Assembly: GCF_048544455.1 (NCBI RefSeq) | Contig: NC_133538.1 | Location: 435,796,311-435,860,310 of the forward strand | Direction: 5' to 3' | Length of the DNA: 64,000 bases | Origin: Silene latifolia | Taxonomy: Eukaryota; Streptophyta; Magnoliopsida; Caryophyllales; Caryophyllaceae | Part shown: piece by piece, positions 11,141 through 20,624 of the stretch | Numbering within the stretch: the first letter of the stretch is position 1 | How the letters are laid out: each line of letters starts with the position of its first letter | The notes under the pieces: model-generated | Told to the model about the DNA's origin: nothing | Database searches by the model: none | Seen by the model: only the letters and a program-made list of their open reading frames with translations | Made by a program: the position numbers and the translations under genes

Positions 11141-13455
11141 TGGGAAATTGGAACCGTTCAATACCTCGTGTCATGTCAAGACACAAAGTAGTGACATGAA
11201 CACTAAGCAATCGTTACCCTTAGCATTCTATGTCTAGAATGACTCTCGTGGATGCCAATGAACACGGGTGCTCACGGAGATCTGGAGTAAGGGGTGAGGG
11301 TACGTATTAGGAAGCTCTTTTCATCGAACATCTAATCCCGCCCGCCTCGATAGCGGCCTCTACTAATGATTAGGGAAGTTATTTATACTCGATATATCGT
11401 CGGTTATATGCATGCAATGCAACATCCAAGTTTTAATCCTAGCATGTGAGAATTAACTAAGTCGGTTGACACGTAATTAGCATACAATTGGGTCGAAGTT
11501 GGAATTTAATGTTGATTTACATGTGGAAACATACAAATGATAAAAGAAATACAATAATCATAAATTACAACAATGAAAATTACATTAATTACAACGGATA
11601 GGCGATTTACGTCGAAAATACCTTTAAAACGGATAATTTGAGAAAAAGAATAAAAGAATAAAAAGAAATAAATTACGAACAGGAATTAGCGTGATATTAC
11701 GGATAATAGCTAGTTAATACGTGGACTAATTAAACTAGGTCAAGCAACAACGGAGTTCGTGGGACAAATCATCCTGAACAAAGCAGCAGCGAGAGATCGC
11801 GCCCTGGAAGAGGCGCAGCGATTCTTGCGTCTGTCAAGGGTGAGTTCTGCCGTGGAAGCCGAACTCGCAAATCGTTAATGTTAATTGGTAATTTTATGGA
11901 TCGATTAAATTATTTACTCGGATGAAAGTGATTAATACTTTTATTACATGTCAACGATGGTCATGAAAGCGATAAACATGGATGAGACGGATGCAAACGG
12001 ATTATTTACATGAAATTATGATGGAAACATTAATGATTCCTCTGTTGAAATAAGTCAATTAGGCTAAATATGACGGATATACAACGAATATGCGAATAAG
12101 CAGATGAAAATTATATCAATGACGAATTCCAGAAACTCAATATGAACAAATTGAATCTCTAAAACCCGGGTTTGAATTTAATGACGAAAACCCGTAAATA
12201 TGAATTATAAGGGATTTAAGTCGGATTTGTGATAATTAAAACATGCTAATGATGAATGACTATAATACATGTGGATTATATACTATTACGATGAAGAATT
12301 AAAGAAAATAAACGAAACAAATAACAAACACACGAATTACAGAGGACGAAGAAGAAGAAAAGAAGCGAAATCATGCGCGGCCTCACGAAGAGGCGCAGCA
12401 GAACTGCGCTCCTTCAAGAGGGCGCGGCGATTCTTTGCGTCTTTTCTCGACGTCTGTCTACTGGAAATCCGCAAAAACAGAGTCTTAAAGCACGGTTTTG
12501 GAAATCAGTTTTAATGGTGTTTTCGACATAAATCTTACAACGATGATACGATAAACAAAATACAATAAATAAAAGAGGATTATACACCCTCAGACTTACA
12601 TGTTGACGAAACGAGATGAACTAAGATATCGACTAGTGAATGCTCGACGCGAATGCAAAGAGAGTGCCCTCGTAAGAGGAAAACGATTGATTAATTTAAG
12701 TTGATTGAGTGTAGTTGGTCAAATTGGTCGGTCATGCAACGGAGAGGTTTGGGTACCGGAAGGATCCGAGCTTACGTGGTCGGAAGTCCAAGCACGTAGG
12801 CGCCAATTAGTAAGAACAAAGTCTAGAATGCAAAGGGAGAAGAGAAGGGCGGACACTCGCGTGAGAAATATGAGGAGGGAAGGCTCCTATTTATACTAAT
12901 CACGTGAAGGAATAGGGTTTCGGAGACTCTTTGGAAGTGAATCTCGGAAAGATATGAAAAAGATACGTGGAACATGCAAAGAAGGGCCTGGGAAGAGGCG
13001 CAGCAGCCACTGCGTCTCTTGGAAGAGGCGCAAAGACTGCTGCGCGTCTATTCCCGTGGAGGTTTCCTCCTGCTGAAGAAAGATTTCCGCGTTTGAGTTA
13101 TGGTAGGACGGAAATAATTCGATTATCTTATGAATATTACGGGATATTATTTCCCAAAAGATAAAATTTGTGAAATATGGAATAGAAATATCCGGAACAT
13201 TCCAGAACATTCCGACTCGGGATTTAACAGTTATCAGAAAATGGAGACGGTTTTTGACCCGGACTCCGAATGTACCCTAATTACTGCCAAAACGACCGTA
13301 TCAAGACGTAGATGACAACTATGAGGTTGACATTAATATTTGAGCAATCACTTGACGATAATCTTACGAACTGTCACAAATCGTTCCGCGAATCAAACAT
13401 GCGGCCCAATCATCACCGGGTGGTTTGCGGGAGGTGCAGAAATGAGGTATCTACA
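11141..13455 (-). repeat. 5' LTR of Tat-1
   Basis: Inner edge is a few bases beyond the primer site. The outer edge on the minus strand starts TGTAGATACCTCATTTCTGC, giving TG...CA ends at about 2.3 kb. It contains a minus-strand TATA box and four copies of the GAAGAGGCGCAG motif (11807, 12387, 12992, 13022). The exact left boundary is uncertain because no second LTR is in the window. Confidence 0.65.
12886..13050 (-). promoter_or_regulatory. Tat-1 LTR promoter: TATA box with upstream hairpin repeats
   Basis: Minus-strand TATAAATA at 12893-12886. About 100-160 bp upstream (12992-13050) are two GAAGAGGCGCA units. The first forms a hairpin with CTGCGTCTCTT (arms AAGAGGCGCAG and CTGCGTCTCTT around a six-base loop), the second with CTGCGCGTCT. 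The outer arms fit a U3 enhancer position. Confidence 0.6.
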
Positions 13456-13613
13456 ACATATCTGAGGCAATACCTCTTATTGTTTATTTTCTGAGTTTTA
13501 TGTTCAATTTTTTGAGTTATACTTTAGTATAAAAATTTTGAGCACATTTACTAAAACATTACACTAACAAAATATAATATTGCTCAAAAACTATATTTAT
13601 AAATGGTAATATG
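13456..13613. other. Host spacer between Tat-1 and copia-1
   Basis: AT-rich, no ORF. Its last five bases ATATG (13609-13613) are the left target-site duplicate of copia-1. Confidence 0.6.
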
Positions 13614-13862
13614 TGTAAAGTATTGGTTTCAATTGATGAATTATATTAAATGAATGAACTAATTACAAAGCTTATGAATTTATACTAACATAGGTATTAA
13701 CAGTAAGCTATAAGCAAGGTAACTAAAGGCTAGAATCTAGGGTTAGTTATTAACAAATATTGACTAGTTACAACATGTGCTAATTATCTAGTGTTGTGAG
13801 GTTGTTGCACAGTAGACATTGAGCTAGAGTGAACTTGGACTTTGTCATTCATATTATTAACA
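13614..13862 (-). repeat. 3' LTR of copia-1
   Basis: About 249 bp, TG...CA ended. 13648-13854 is nearly identical to 18668-18854. On the minus strand it follows the purine-rich CTTGAGCGGGAA tract (13874-13863), which primes plus-strand synthesis. Confidence 0.85.
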
Positions 13863-13882
13863 TTCCCGCTCAAGATGGACGG

Positions 13883-14656
13883 TCAGAGACGAAGACCAAT
13901 CTTGGAAGATAATTCGAAAAATCGAGGTTTATGCAATGGCTTCATTAAAGTATCAGCTAGCTGGTCCGTCCTATTAATGTGTTGTATTCGAATCGTTCCT
14001 TGACGAACATGCTCTTTGACAAAATGAAAGGCATTGGCAAGATGCTTCATCCGAGAGTGAAAAACCGGATTGACGGAGTAATGGGTGGCACTGAGATTAT
14101 CGCAATAAATCGTTGGAGCTGGGATATTAGTGATACCAAGTTCAAGAAGTAGAGAATTGAGCCACAATAATTCTGTGGTCGTAGCACAAATAGCACGGAA
14201 CTCCGCTTCCGTGGAAGACTGAGATAGAGCACGCTGCTTCTTAGAAGACCAAGAAATAGGATTTCCACCCAGGTAAACAAGGTACCCAGTTGTTGACACA
14301 TAATCCGAGGGATCACCGCCCCAATCAGCGTCACAATAGGCATGAAGACGGAGTGGAGACGAATGACTGAAGTGAATACCAAGATGTAGAGTACCATGTA
14401 GATAACGTAATAGGCGTTTTAGGGCAACCCAGTGTGTATGTGTCGGGTGAGTTAAAAATTGCGCCAGTTTGTTTACTGGAAACGCAATATCGGGTCGGGT
14501 CAGAGAAAGGTATTGTATGCTACCAATTATAGCCCTATAGTCAGTTTCGTTTTCGACGGGTTGTAGGGGTTCAGCTATAAGAGGAGGGTGAGATAGCATA
14601 GGAGTAGAGGCAGGTTTGCAGTCCTGAAGATTAAATTTATGAAGAAGGTCGGACAA
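13883..14656 (-). pseudogene. pol: Copia-1 pol: RT C-terminus and RNase H
   Basis: 257-codon open frame, with YRAIIGSIQYLSLTRPDIAF, WVALKRLLRYLHGTLHLGI, the RNase H start YCDADWGGDPSDYVSTTGY, and SQSSTEAEFRA. The C-terminal block ends EHVRQGTIRIQHI, then TDQLADTLMKPL. It removes the RNA strand during reverse transcription. A frameshift at about 14650 separates it from the RT palm. Confidence 0.85.
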
Positions 14657-14699
14657 ATATTTCGTTTGATTTAAGTGTAACCCGTTTTTGGTAGGTGTG

Positions 14700-15450
14700 A
14701 CCTCTATTCCTAAGAAATAAGAAAGGGGTCATAAATCTTTTAGCGAAAAAGTTTTCGATGTGAAATAAATTGGGATATGTGGTCTTTAATCGGTCCTGTG
14801 ACGATAATATCGTCGACATAGACAAGAATAAAAAGCTTAATATGTGGTTTGTTTAAAATAAACAGTGACGGATCCGAGAGTGAGTTTCTAAAACCGTGAC
14901 TAACCAGGTGAGACTTGAGAGACGTGTACCATGCTCTCGGTGCTTGTTTGAGACCATAGATAGCTTTTTGAAGTTTACACACATAGTCGGGTTTTTCCGG
15001 GTCAACAAATCCGAGTGGTTGAGTCATAAAAACAGAGTCATGTAACTTACCTTGTAGAAAAGCATTGTTTATATCCAATTGGTGAAGATGCCATTTTTGA
15101 GTCACGGAAATGGTCAAAATAAGTCGAATAGTAGTTGGTTTAATTACCGGACTAAAAGTTTCCGAGTAGTAGATGCCAGATCGTTGATAAAAACCTTTGG
15201 CAACGAGTCTCGCTTTGTGTTGTTTAATACTTCCATCAACATTGTATTTGACTCGAAAGACCCATTTGCATCCAACAATATTGGGGGCTTGGGTTTTGGG
15301 TACGAGAGTCCAGGTTTGGTTGCGTAAGAGAGCCTGATGTTCCTCGGTCATAGCATACCGCCATCGTGGGTCAATAAGGGCTTGTTTGGTCATTGTTGGG
15401 GTGGTATGAACCGAAGAAAGTGTGGTTGTCTTGGCTGTTTTAAAATACTT
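14700..15450 (-). pseudogene. pol: Copia-1 pol: reverse transcriptase
   Basis: The frame 15771-14740 carries WRYAMTEEHQALLRNQTW, NIVGCKWVFRVKYNVDGSI, KARLVAKGF, TIRLILTISVTQKWHLHQLD, NAFLQGKL, AIYGLKQAPRAWY and the catalytic YVDDIIVTG. These are the full run of copia RT motifs. The frame breaks just after YVDD. Confidence 0.85.
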
Positions 15451-16475
15451 TGGGTTGGGTTTTATGATATTGTGACATAGTCTACTGACAGCACGGTTGC
15501 TAGGAGGTGGCGGTGGTGGTGGAGGTGGAGGTGGTGAGGAGGTGACAGAAGAGGAGAGGGTAGAGGAGAGGGTAGAGGAGGGGGTGTGGGAGGCGAAGTA
15601 AGGGTAGAGAGAGGTTCGGTGTTGGTTGTGGCAGGCGAAATAGGCGAGTGTGGTAGGGGTGTGGAGGTGGTAGGGGTCGTGGTATTTGGAGGGGGTGGAG
15701 GAGGTGGTGGTGAGGCAGTTGTGGTGGGGTCGACTAAAGGAGGAAGGATGGGAAGGGTTAGGGTACACCACTTGTCCGGAGAGGGTAGAGTCGAGGGAGA
15801 AGTCTTGGTGAGCTCGACATAGGGAAATTCGGTTTCAATAAATCGGACATGACGCGAGGTGTAGAGTCGTTTAGAAACGGGTTCAAGGCAGAGGTAAGCA
15901 CTTTGGGTTGTAGAATATCCAACAAACACACAAGGTTTCGATTTGGGTTCGAGTTGGTGGTTGTTGTAGGGTCGGAGCCAAGGGTAGCATAGACAGCCAA
16001 AGGGCCGAAGTTTTTGGTAATTTGGATTTTGAGAGAAGATAATTTTGTATGGAGAGTCATTGTTTAATGTGGTGGATGGCAGCTGATTAATTAAATAGGT
16101 GGCAGCGGAAAAGGCGAGTGGCCAAAACGTGAGGGGCATTTGAGCTTGAGTTAGGAGGGCAAGACCCGTTTCGACAACATGGCGGTGCCGTCGTTCGGCA
16201 AAGCCATTGTGTTCGGGAGTGTGAGGTGGGGAAGTGAGGTAGTTTATGCCCGAGTTAAGGAGGGTAGGCGTGAGTTTTTTGTATTCACCACCATTGTCGG
16301 AATAAAATTGTTTAATTGGTTTCTTAAAGTAATTCTCAACAATGGCTTTGAAATGTTTAAAAATTAATAAGGAGTCGAATTTGTTTTTAATAGGATATAG
16401 CCAAAATTAATGAGAAAAGTGGTCGACAAATATAATGTAATATTTGAATGAGTCATAAGACGAGATAGGTGAACA
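15451..16475 (-). pseudogene. pol: Copia-1 pol: integrase C-terminal half and proline-rich linker
   Basis: Frame 16139-15462 has FWPLAFSAATYLINQLPS, then [30 protein letters not shown] and TSRHVRFIETEFPY, the copia integrase tail. A long Pro/Ser/Thr linker (about residues 100-215) follows, caused by GGTGG and GAGGTG repeats at 15500-15720 on the plus strand. The core DDE region at 16140-16475 is split over several frames. Confidence 0.75.
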
Positions 16476-17192
16476 TCAAACGTCGGAGAAAATGAGGTCG
16501 AGTGGGGCGTGTGAAGCTAGCGTTGAATCGAAAAACGGAAGCTTGTGACTTTTATTAGTTAAACAAGCATTACAATGTAAAAAGGTTGAAATACGGAAAT
16601 TAAATGCTGAATTTAATAGTTTGAGAGTAGCTAAAGAAGGGTGTCCTAAGCGGTTGTGCCACAAGCTGCTAGGGTTGGAGACAGCTGAGCTTGCGATGGG
16701 CTTTGGTGGAGACAGGTGCCATTGATAGGATCCGTCATGGTGCGGTCCTTGAAGAAGGTTTACTCCCGTCGTAGTTTCCTTAAAACAAAAGGAAGTTTGT
16801 GAGAAAAAGGCAGTGGCATGATTATTGAGACAAAATTGAGAAACGGAAAGTAAGTTGGGTGAAATAGTTGGTACAACAAGCACATTATTAAAAATAAGAG
16901 TGTGAGTAGGAGTAGAGATAGAGTATGAACCAACATGAGTGATAGGAAGGGACGAGCCGTCGTCGATAATTAAGTCATCGGGTCCATCATAGGGTTGGTG
17001 CATAGATAGAGTTTGGAGGTCATTCGTGACATGGTGTGAAGCTCCGCTATCGATAAGGTAAGAAGTGTTGGGTTGTTGCGAGACGGTGGCAGTATGGACA
17101 TAGGGTCGGTTTTGGCGAGGTGGTGGTGGAGGGAAGACAACACTCGGGTAGTCGCGTTTAAAATCGGGGCAGCTACTAATAACATGACCCAT
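16476..17192 (-). pseudogene. pol: Copia-1 pol: zinc knuckle tail, protease and GAG-pre-integrase
   Basis: Starts inside the zinc knuckle KCQYCRAMGHVISSCPDF (C-x2-C-x4-H-x4-C), whose first cysteines lie just upstream. The protease active site is YLIDSGASHHVTNDL. The GAG-pre-integrase domain follows: LWHNRLGHPSLATLKLL and CNACLTNKSHKLPF (HHCC zinc fold). It ends at a stop where the integrase core should begin. Confidence 0.8.
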
Positions 17193-17327
17193 AGCGCGAC
17201 AATATTGACATTTCCCTTTGAATGGTTTGGGTTGATTGTCGTAGATGTCACGGTTGTTGTTGTTGTGATAGTAGGGCTGGCGGTTTTGGGTTGGAGTGTG
17301 GGTGGCAGTAGGGTGGTAGGTTGTGGA

Positions 17328-18080
17328 CTAGTGTGGCCGAGAATGGTTGGGGTAGTGACGGGTTACAGCCGCATGAGCAGAGGGTATGAAAGGTGAGGTG
17401 GTGACGGGTTGTTTGCTAACGATGAGTTCATGATGGATAATTTTCTCATGGAGGGCATCGAAGGTTATAGGTGCGCCACGAGCACGAATTGCATCGATGA
17501 CGGGTTTGTAAAGGTCTTGGTCGAGGCCATCGAGAATTTGACTGGTGATGTCCTCACCGTCGACGGGTTTTCCAAGTTGAGCGAGGGTTGCGGCACAAGT
17601 TTTGATTTCAAGCATGTAATCGGTGATGGATTTATCACCATGGGTTATGTGTTTTAGGCGGTCTTTTAGTTGAAGAATGTGGCCACGGGACGGGTTGGCA
17701 TAGGTTGAGGCAAGTAGGTTCCAAGCGTCATGGGAAGTGGTGAAATCGAGGATTATTGGTGCAACGGTGTCGTGAAGGGTACCCGCGATTGCTCTGATTA
17801 TGAGTTGGTCCTGTTTGAACCAAGTGTTGTAGGATGGGTTTGGCACAGGTTCGGGTGTGGGTTTTTCCGTCGTGGGTGCGGGTGTGGTGGTCGTTGGTGG
17901 TGGGGTTTTGGATCCATCAAGGAAACCGAATAAACCAAAGCCTTGAAGGAGTCGGGTTATTTGGAAACGCCAAGAACGTTAGGTCGTAGGGGTTAGTTTC
18001 GTGCAGGTTGGGAACGAGATCGAGATAATATGTTTGTTGGGTTCGTCGATGTTAGGAACGAGATTGTTGGAGTTGGCCAT
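17328..18080 (-). pseudogene. gag: Copia-1 gag
   Basis: Translation can be followed from ATG 18080 (MANSNNLVPNIDEPN) to 17328. A TAA in the run LTPTT*RSWRF (about 17980) interrupts it, where the related copia-2 has LTPSTYRSW. The gag (UBN2-type) domain includes AWNLLASTYANPSRGHILQL, SITDYMLEIKTCAATLAQLG and FDALHEKIIHHEL. It encodes the particle coat. It is close to copia-2 gag in this window, so the two belong to one family or sister families. Confidence 0.8.
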
Positions 18081-18136
18081 GGGTGTTTGTTTGTCAAATA
18101 CAACAGTGAGAAGAAGAATAGTTAGGATCGTAAGTC

Positions 18137-18148
18137 GGAATGATACCA
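18137..18148 (-). other. Primer binding site of copia-1
   Basis: Minus strand TGGTATCATTCC, matching the initiator tRNA-Met 3' end for the first eight bases. It directly adjoins the 5' LTR. Confidence 0.8.
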
Positions 18149-18660
18149 TGTCAAAAACTACCTTATATTTAGAGGTATTTGTAAAAATAATACCTTATAT
18201 TTATTTTCTTGTTTTATACTACCTTTGTTTTCTCATTTTTTTGGTCAATAACTACCTATGCCGAAAATATTGTAATATTTGGTCGATTTAATGACATTAA
18301 CCTAACTCATATGTCTTTGTTAACATCAAACAACAATGATCAATCGCATTCAAACCACAATTTGACTTCAGATAAGAAAAATGTATGAATTTTACATTTC
18401 AATAATAACTCACACATCTACTAAGTTAAGCGTAAGTACATCATTACTTCCCAAAATCAAACCTAAGTAAGATTAAAACATAAAAGAGTCATGTGAGATA
18501 GGTTAAAGTCCCGCAAAACATACCAAATATGTCTAGACTCTTAGTGTAGGTAGTTATTAACCAAAAAATGAGAAAATAAAGGTAGTCTGAAACAAGAAAA
18601 ATAATATAAGGTAGTATTTTTACAAATACCCCTAAATATAAGGTAGTTTTTGACAAAAAA
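18149..18660. mobile_element. MITE-1: long-TIR foldback in the copia-1 5' LTR
   Basis: 18152-18275 and 18535-18655 are inverted copies of each other (about 120 bp). Each starts GTCAAAAACTACCTTATATT and contains a motif like (A)CTACCT four times at roughly 35-40 bp steps. About 260 bp of unrelated AT-rich sequence lie between them. The right arm extends further (AAAAAAACCC) than the left. Compared with the 3' LTR, about 30 bp of LTR end is missing here, so insertion was accompanied by a deletion. It is probably a MULE-type MITE, although I found no clear target-site duplication. Confidence 0.7.
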
Positions 18661-19299
18661 ACCCTTAAATGAAGGAACTAATTACAAAGCTTATGAATTT
18701 ATAGTAACATAGGTATTAACAGTAAGCTATAAGCAAGGTAACTAAAGGCTAGAATCTAGGGTTAGTTATTAACAAATATTGACTAGTTACAACATGTGCT
18801 AATTATCTAGTTGTTGTGAGGTTGTTGCACAGTAGACATTGAGCTAGAGTGAACAAGCTACGAAAAAAGAAGCCCTTCTCTCAGAAAATACCGGCCTCCT
18901 CCTTGCTCAACTTAAAAAGTGTAATTACTAGTTTAGCCCTTAGTTAACCCTAATGCATCCTCCCTAATTTCCACTATAAATACCCCATTAGTCTAATTAG
19001 AGGAGCATGTTCTTCTTATCAATAATTAGTGTAGTTCATATCAATCAAATCTCTCTTTAATATTGTAATCAAGTATTAATCAAGTTTTAATCCAAGTTTT
19101 AGTTCTTTAATCTCTCTTTTGTTCATCCTTTATTTTGGGTAATTGAAGATTATTTTGGGTTATTGTTGGGAGATTGACAACCTCTCAATCAAGCATTCAA
19201 GTACTTCTTTTATCTTTGCTTTATTATTGGAATCATTAGTAGGTATAATCTCTTAATCCCTTTTTAATTATTGTGACTTTGTCATTCATATTATTAACA
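18661..19299 (-). repeat. 5' LTR of copia-1 with a 415-bp extra segment
   Basis: 18668-18854 matches the 3' LTR, and 19276-19299 matches its last 24 bases. Between them (about 18855-19272) are about 415 bp that the 3' LTR lacks. The extra segment has its own plus-strand TATA-like CTATAAATA (18977-18985) followed by a T-rich leader. It could be an inserted fragment of another LTR, or the 3' LTR may have suffered a deletion; no clean target duplication was seen. Confidence 0.65.
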
Positions 19300-19304
19300 A
19301 TATG

Positions 19305-19607
19305 CCCAGAAAAAATGTGTATATGCTCAAAAATTACAAGACTACATTCCGATGCGTAATCCTTTTTCTCGATTATCTTTCATACCCTTTCGTCCCGATC
19401 ATTTGTTTTCCTTTGATTAAAATACTGCAAAGAATGAAAAAGTTAAACAAATAATTGAGATGGAATGAGTATTATCTTATTATTGTTATTGATTGATTAT
19501 AATTGTAATCTTGCACATTCCCATCACATTTTATGCCATTATAATGCCTTAATTATAATTGGTTTGGTGATTTTTTGCATTAATTTTGATTACTTGAAGA
19601 AGCACAG
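19305..19607 (+). promoter_or_regulatory. Putative promoter and 5' UTR of the host gene
   Basis: About 300 bp between the copia-1 target duplicate and the first ATG. AT-rich, with ATTATAATG-type elements near 19540 and 19550 but no decisive TATA box. Any longer native promoter has been displaced beyond 13613 by the copia insertion. Confidence 0.4.
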
Positions 19608-19806
19608 ATGAAGCAAGTTAAAGGAATGGAAGGTCAATCATCATCATCAGCAGCAGCAGTTTCTTCTTACTATTCTAGTGGGAGTTCTAGTAATGGCAGC
19701 GGCGGCGGCGGCGTTTCTAAACCTCCAGAAGTTCAAAAAGAGTCATTCGCAAAGCGGTACAAGTACATTTGGCCTTTGCTGTTGACTGTCAATTTGGCCA
19801 TTGGAG
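19608..19806 (+). CDS. Host gene exon 1: small single-pass membrane protein, N-terminal half
   Basis: ATG 19608 opens MKQVKGMEGQSSSS; a second in-frame ATG at 19626 could also be used. Residues 11-37 are a Ser/Gly-rich low-complexity stretch. Then come KPPEVQKESFAKRYKYIW (38-55) and the first part of a hydrophobic helix, PLLLTVNLAIG (56-66). The exon ends within codon 67 at a donor GAG|GTTTGT. The layout (disordered N-terminus, basic KRYK, one membrane helix) resembles an uncharacterised plant family that I recognise only by pattern. Unlike its surroundings this stretch has coding composition with no stops. The remainder is 28 kb downstream at 47905. Confidence 0.8.
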
Positions 19807-20326
19807 GTTTGTTTATTTGTGTGTCCTTTCAATTTAGTTCATTTTTCGGTATGTGGGTTTTGTTCATTTGTTGTTGTTTGATGCATGTTTGATGAGCTGT
19901 AGTTAAAAGTTGTTATCTTGGTGGAAAATTTGTGTTCATTGTGATTGGGAATTGATTACGTACATTCGACGCCATTACCCCGTCATTGGCAGGATTCTTG
20001 AGAGTCTTGACTCTTGAGACACTGATATAATGTTGTTTGCCTACATCCGACCCCATTACTCCATCATTGACTGTACCCTTGAGACACTGGGATAATGTTG
20101 TTGGTGGTGGACGGGTGACTGATGCCATATGGCTTAGAATTGCCAAGCCATTGCCTTAGCCTAGTTTACCACATTTCTTGAATTGTAACTTCGCAGTGTT
20201 AGTGTGGATTACCACTTTGACCGTACTGGAGCCTTAGATGCGTGGAGATCTAGTTTATATACAATAAGGAGAAATTTAGTGACTTCGTCGAGGACTCTGC
20301 CTGTCATTAGATTATGCTGTATGGTG

Positions 20327-20523
20327 TTAGATAATTGAGTATGCACGAATAAGGAATTGACAATAATAACACTGCACCAAATCGACTCCGCTTTCCTAAT
20401 AGAATAATTTGATCCTTAACAGTGCTTGGGTGTAATCGAACTTTCTACTGAGATCAGACGGTGCCCTCTGATTTTTAAGCAGAGACGTAATATAGAAGTA
20501 TTTTGTTGTAGGATGTTATGTTG
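20327..20523 (+). repeat. Intronic direct repeat, copy A
   Basis: Starts TGTTAGATAATTGAGTATGC and ends GTAGGATGTTATG. About nine tenths identical by eye to 28698-28904. No primer site or purine tract adjoins it, so it is not an obvious LTR. Confidence 0.75.
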
Positions 20524-20624
20524 TTTGTTCTTTATGATGCAAAAGAAGATTTTTCTGTTCACCTTTTTTTCTTGTCCCTTTGTCTATTTATAATGACAAA
20601 GAAACTGAAAAGTAGGGGATTGGG

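Larger units (their letters stand above)
1..13455 (-). mobile_element. Tat-1: giant Ty3/gypsy Tat (Ogre/Retand-like) retrotransposon, 3' end off window
   Basis: Minus-strand LTR retrotransposon. Reading leftwards from 13455 it shows a 5' LTR, primer site, gag, protease, RT, RNase H, a second RNase H-like domain (LYFDGASN) and integrase, then a long non-coding 3' region with plus-strand genes. The second RNase H before integrase and the extra ORFs are known traits of the Tat lineage. No sequence resembling the 11141-13455 LTR was recognised left of 3511, so the 3' LTR is probably beyond base 1, making the element longer than 13.4 kb. Treating bases 1-750 as part of the same element is an inference. 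The coding frame is broken in several places, so it is not autonomous. Confidence 0.75.
13614..19299 (-). mobile_element. Copia-1: Ale/Retrofit-like Ty1/copia retrotransposon
   Basis: Both termini are identifiable: the plus strand starts TGTAAAG and ends TTATTAACA. The flanking ATATG at 13609-13613 and 19300-19304 is a perfect 5-bp target-site duplication. Order on the minus strand: LTR, primer site (18148-18137), gag, zinc knuckle, protease, integrase, RT, RNase H, purine tract, LTR. It ends about 300 bp upstream of the host gene start and points away from it. The 5' LTR has been enlarged by a MITE-like foldback and by a second extra segment. Confidence 0.9.

Noticed and set aside
15500..15820. 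Plus-strand ORF rich in Gly and Val over the copia-1 linker
   Set aside because: It is the shadow of the Pro-rich linker on the coding minus strand.
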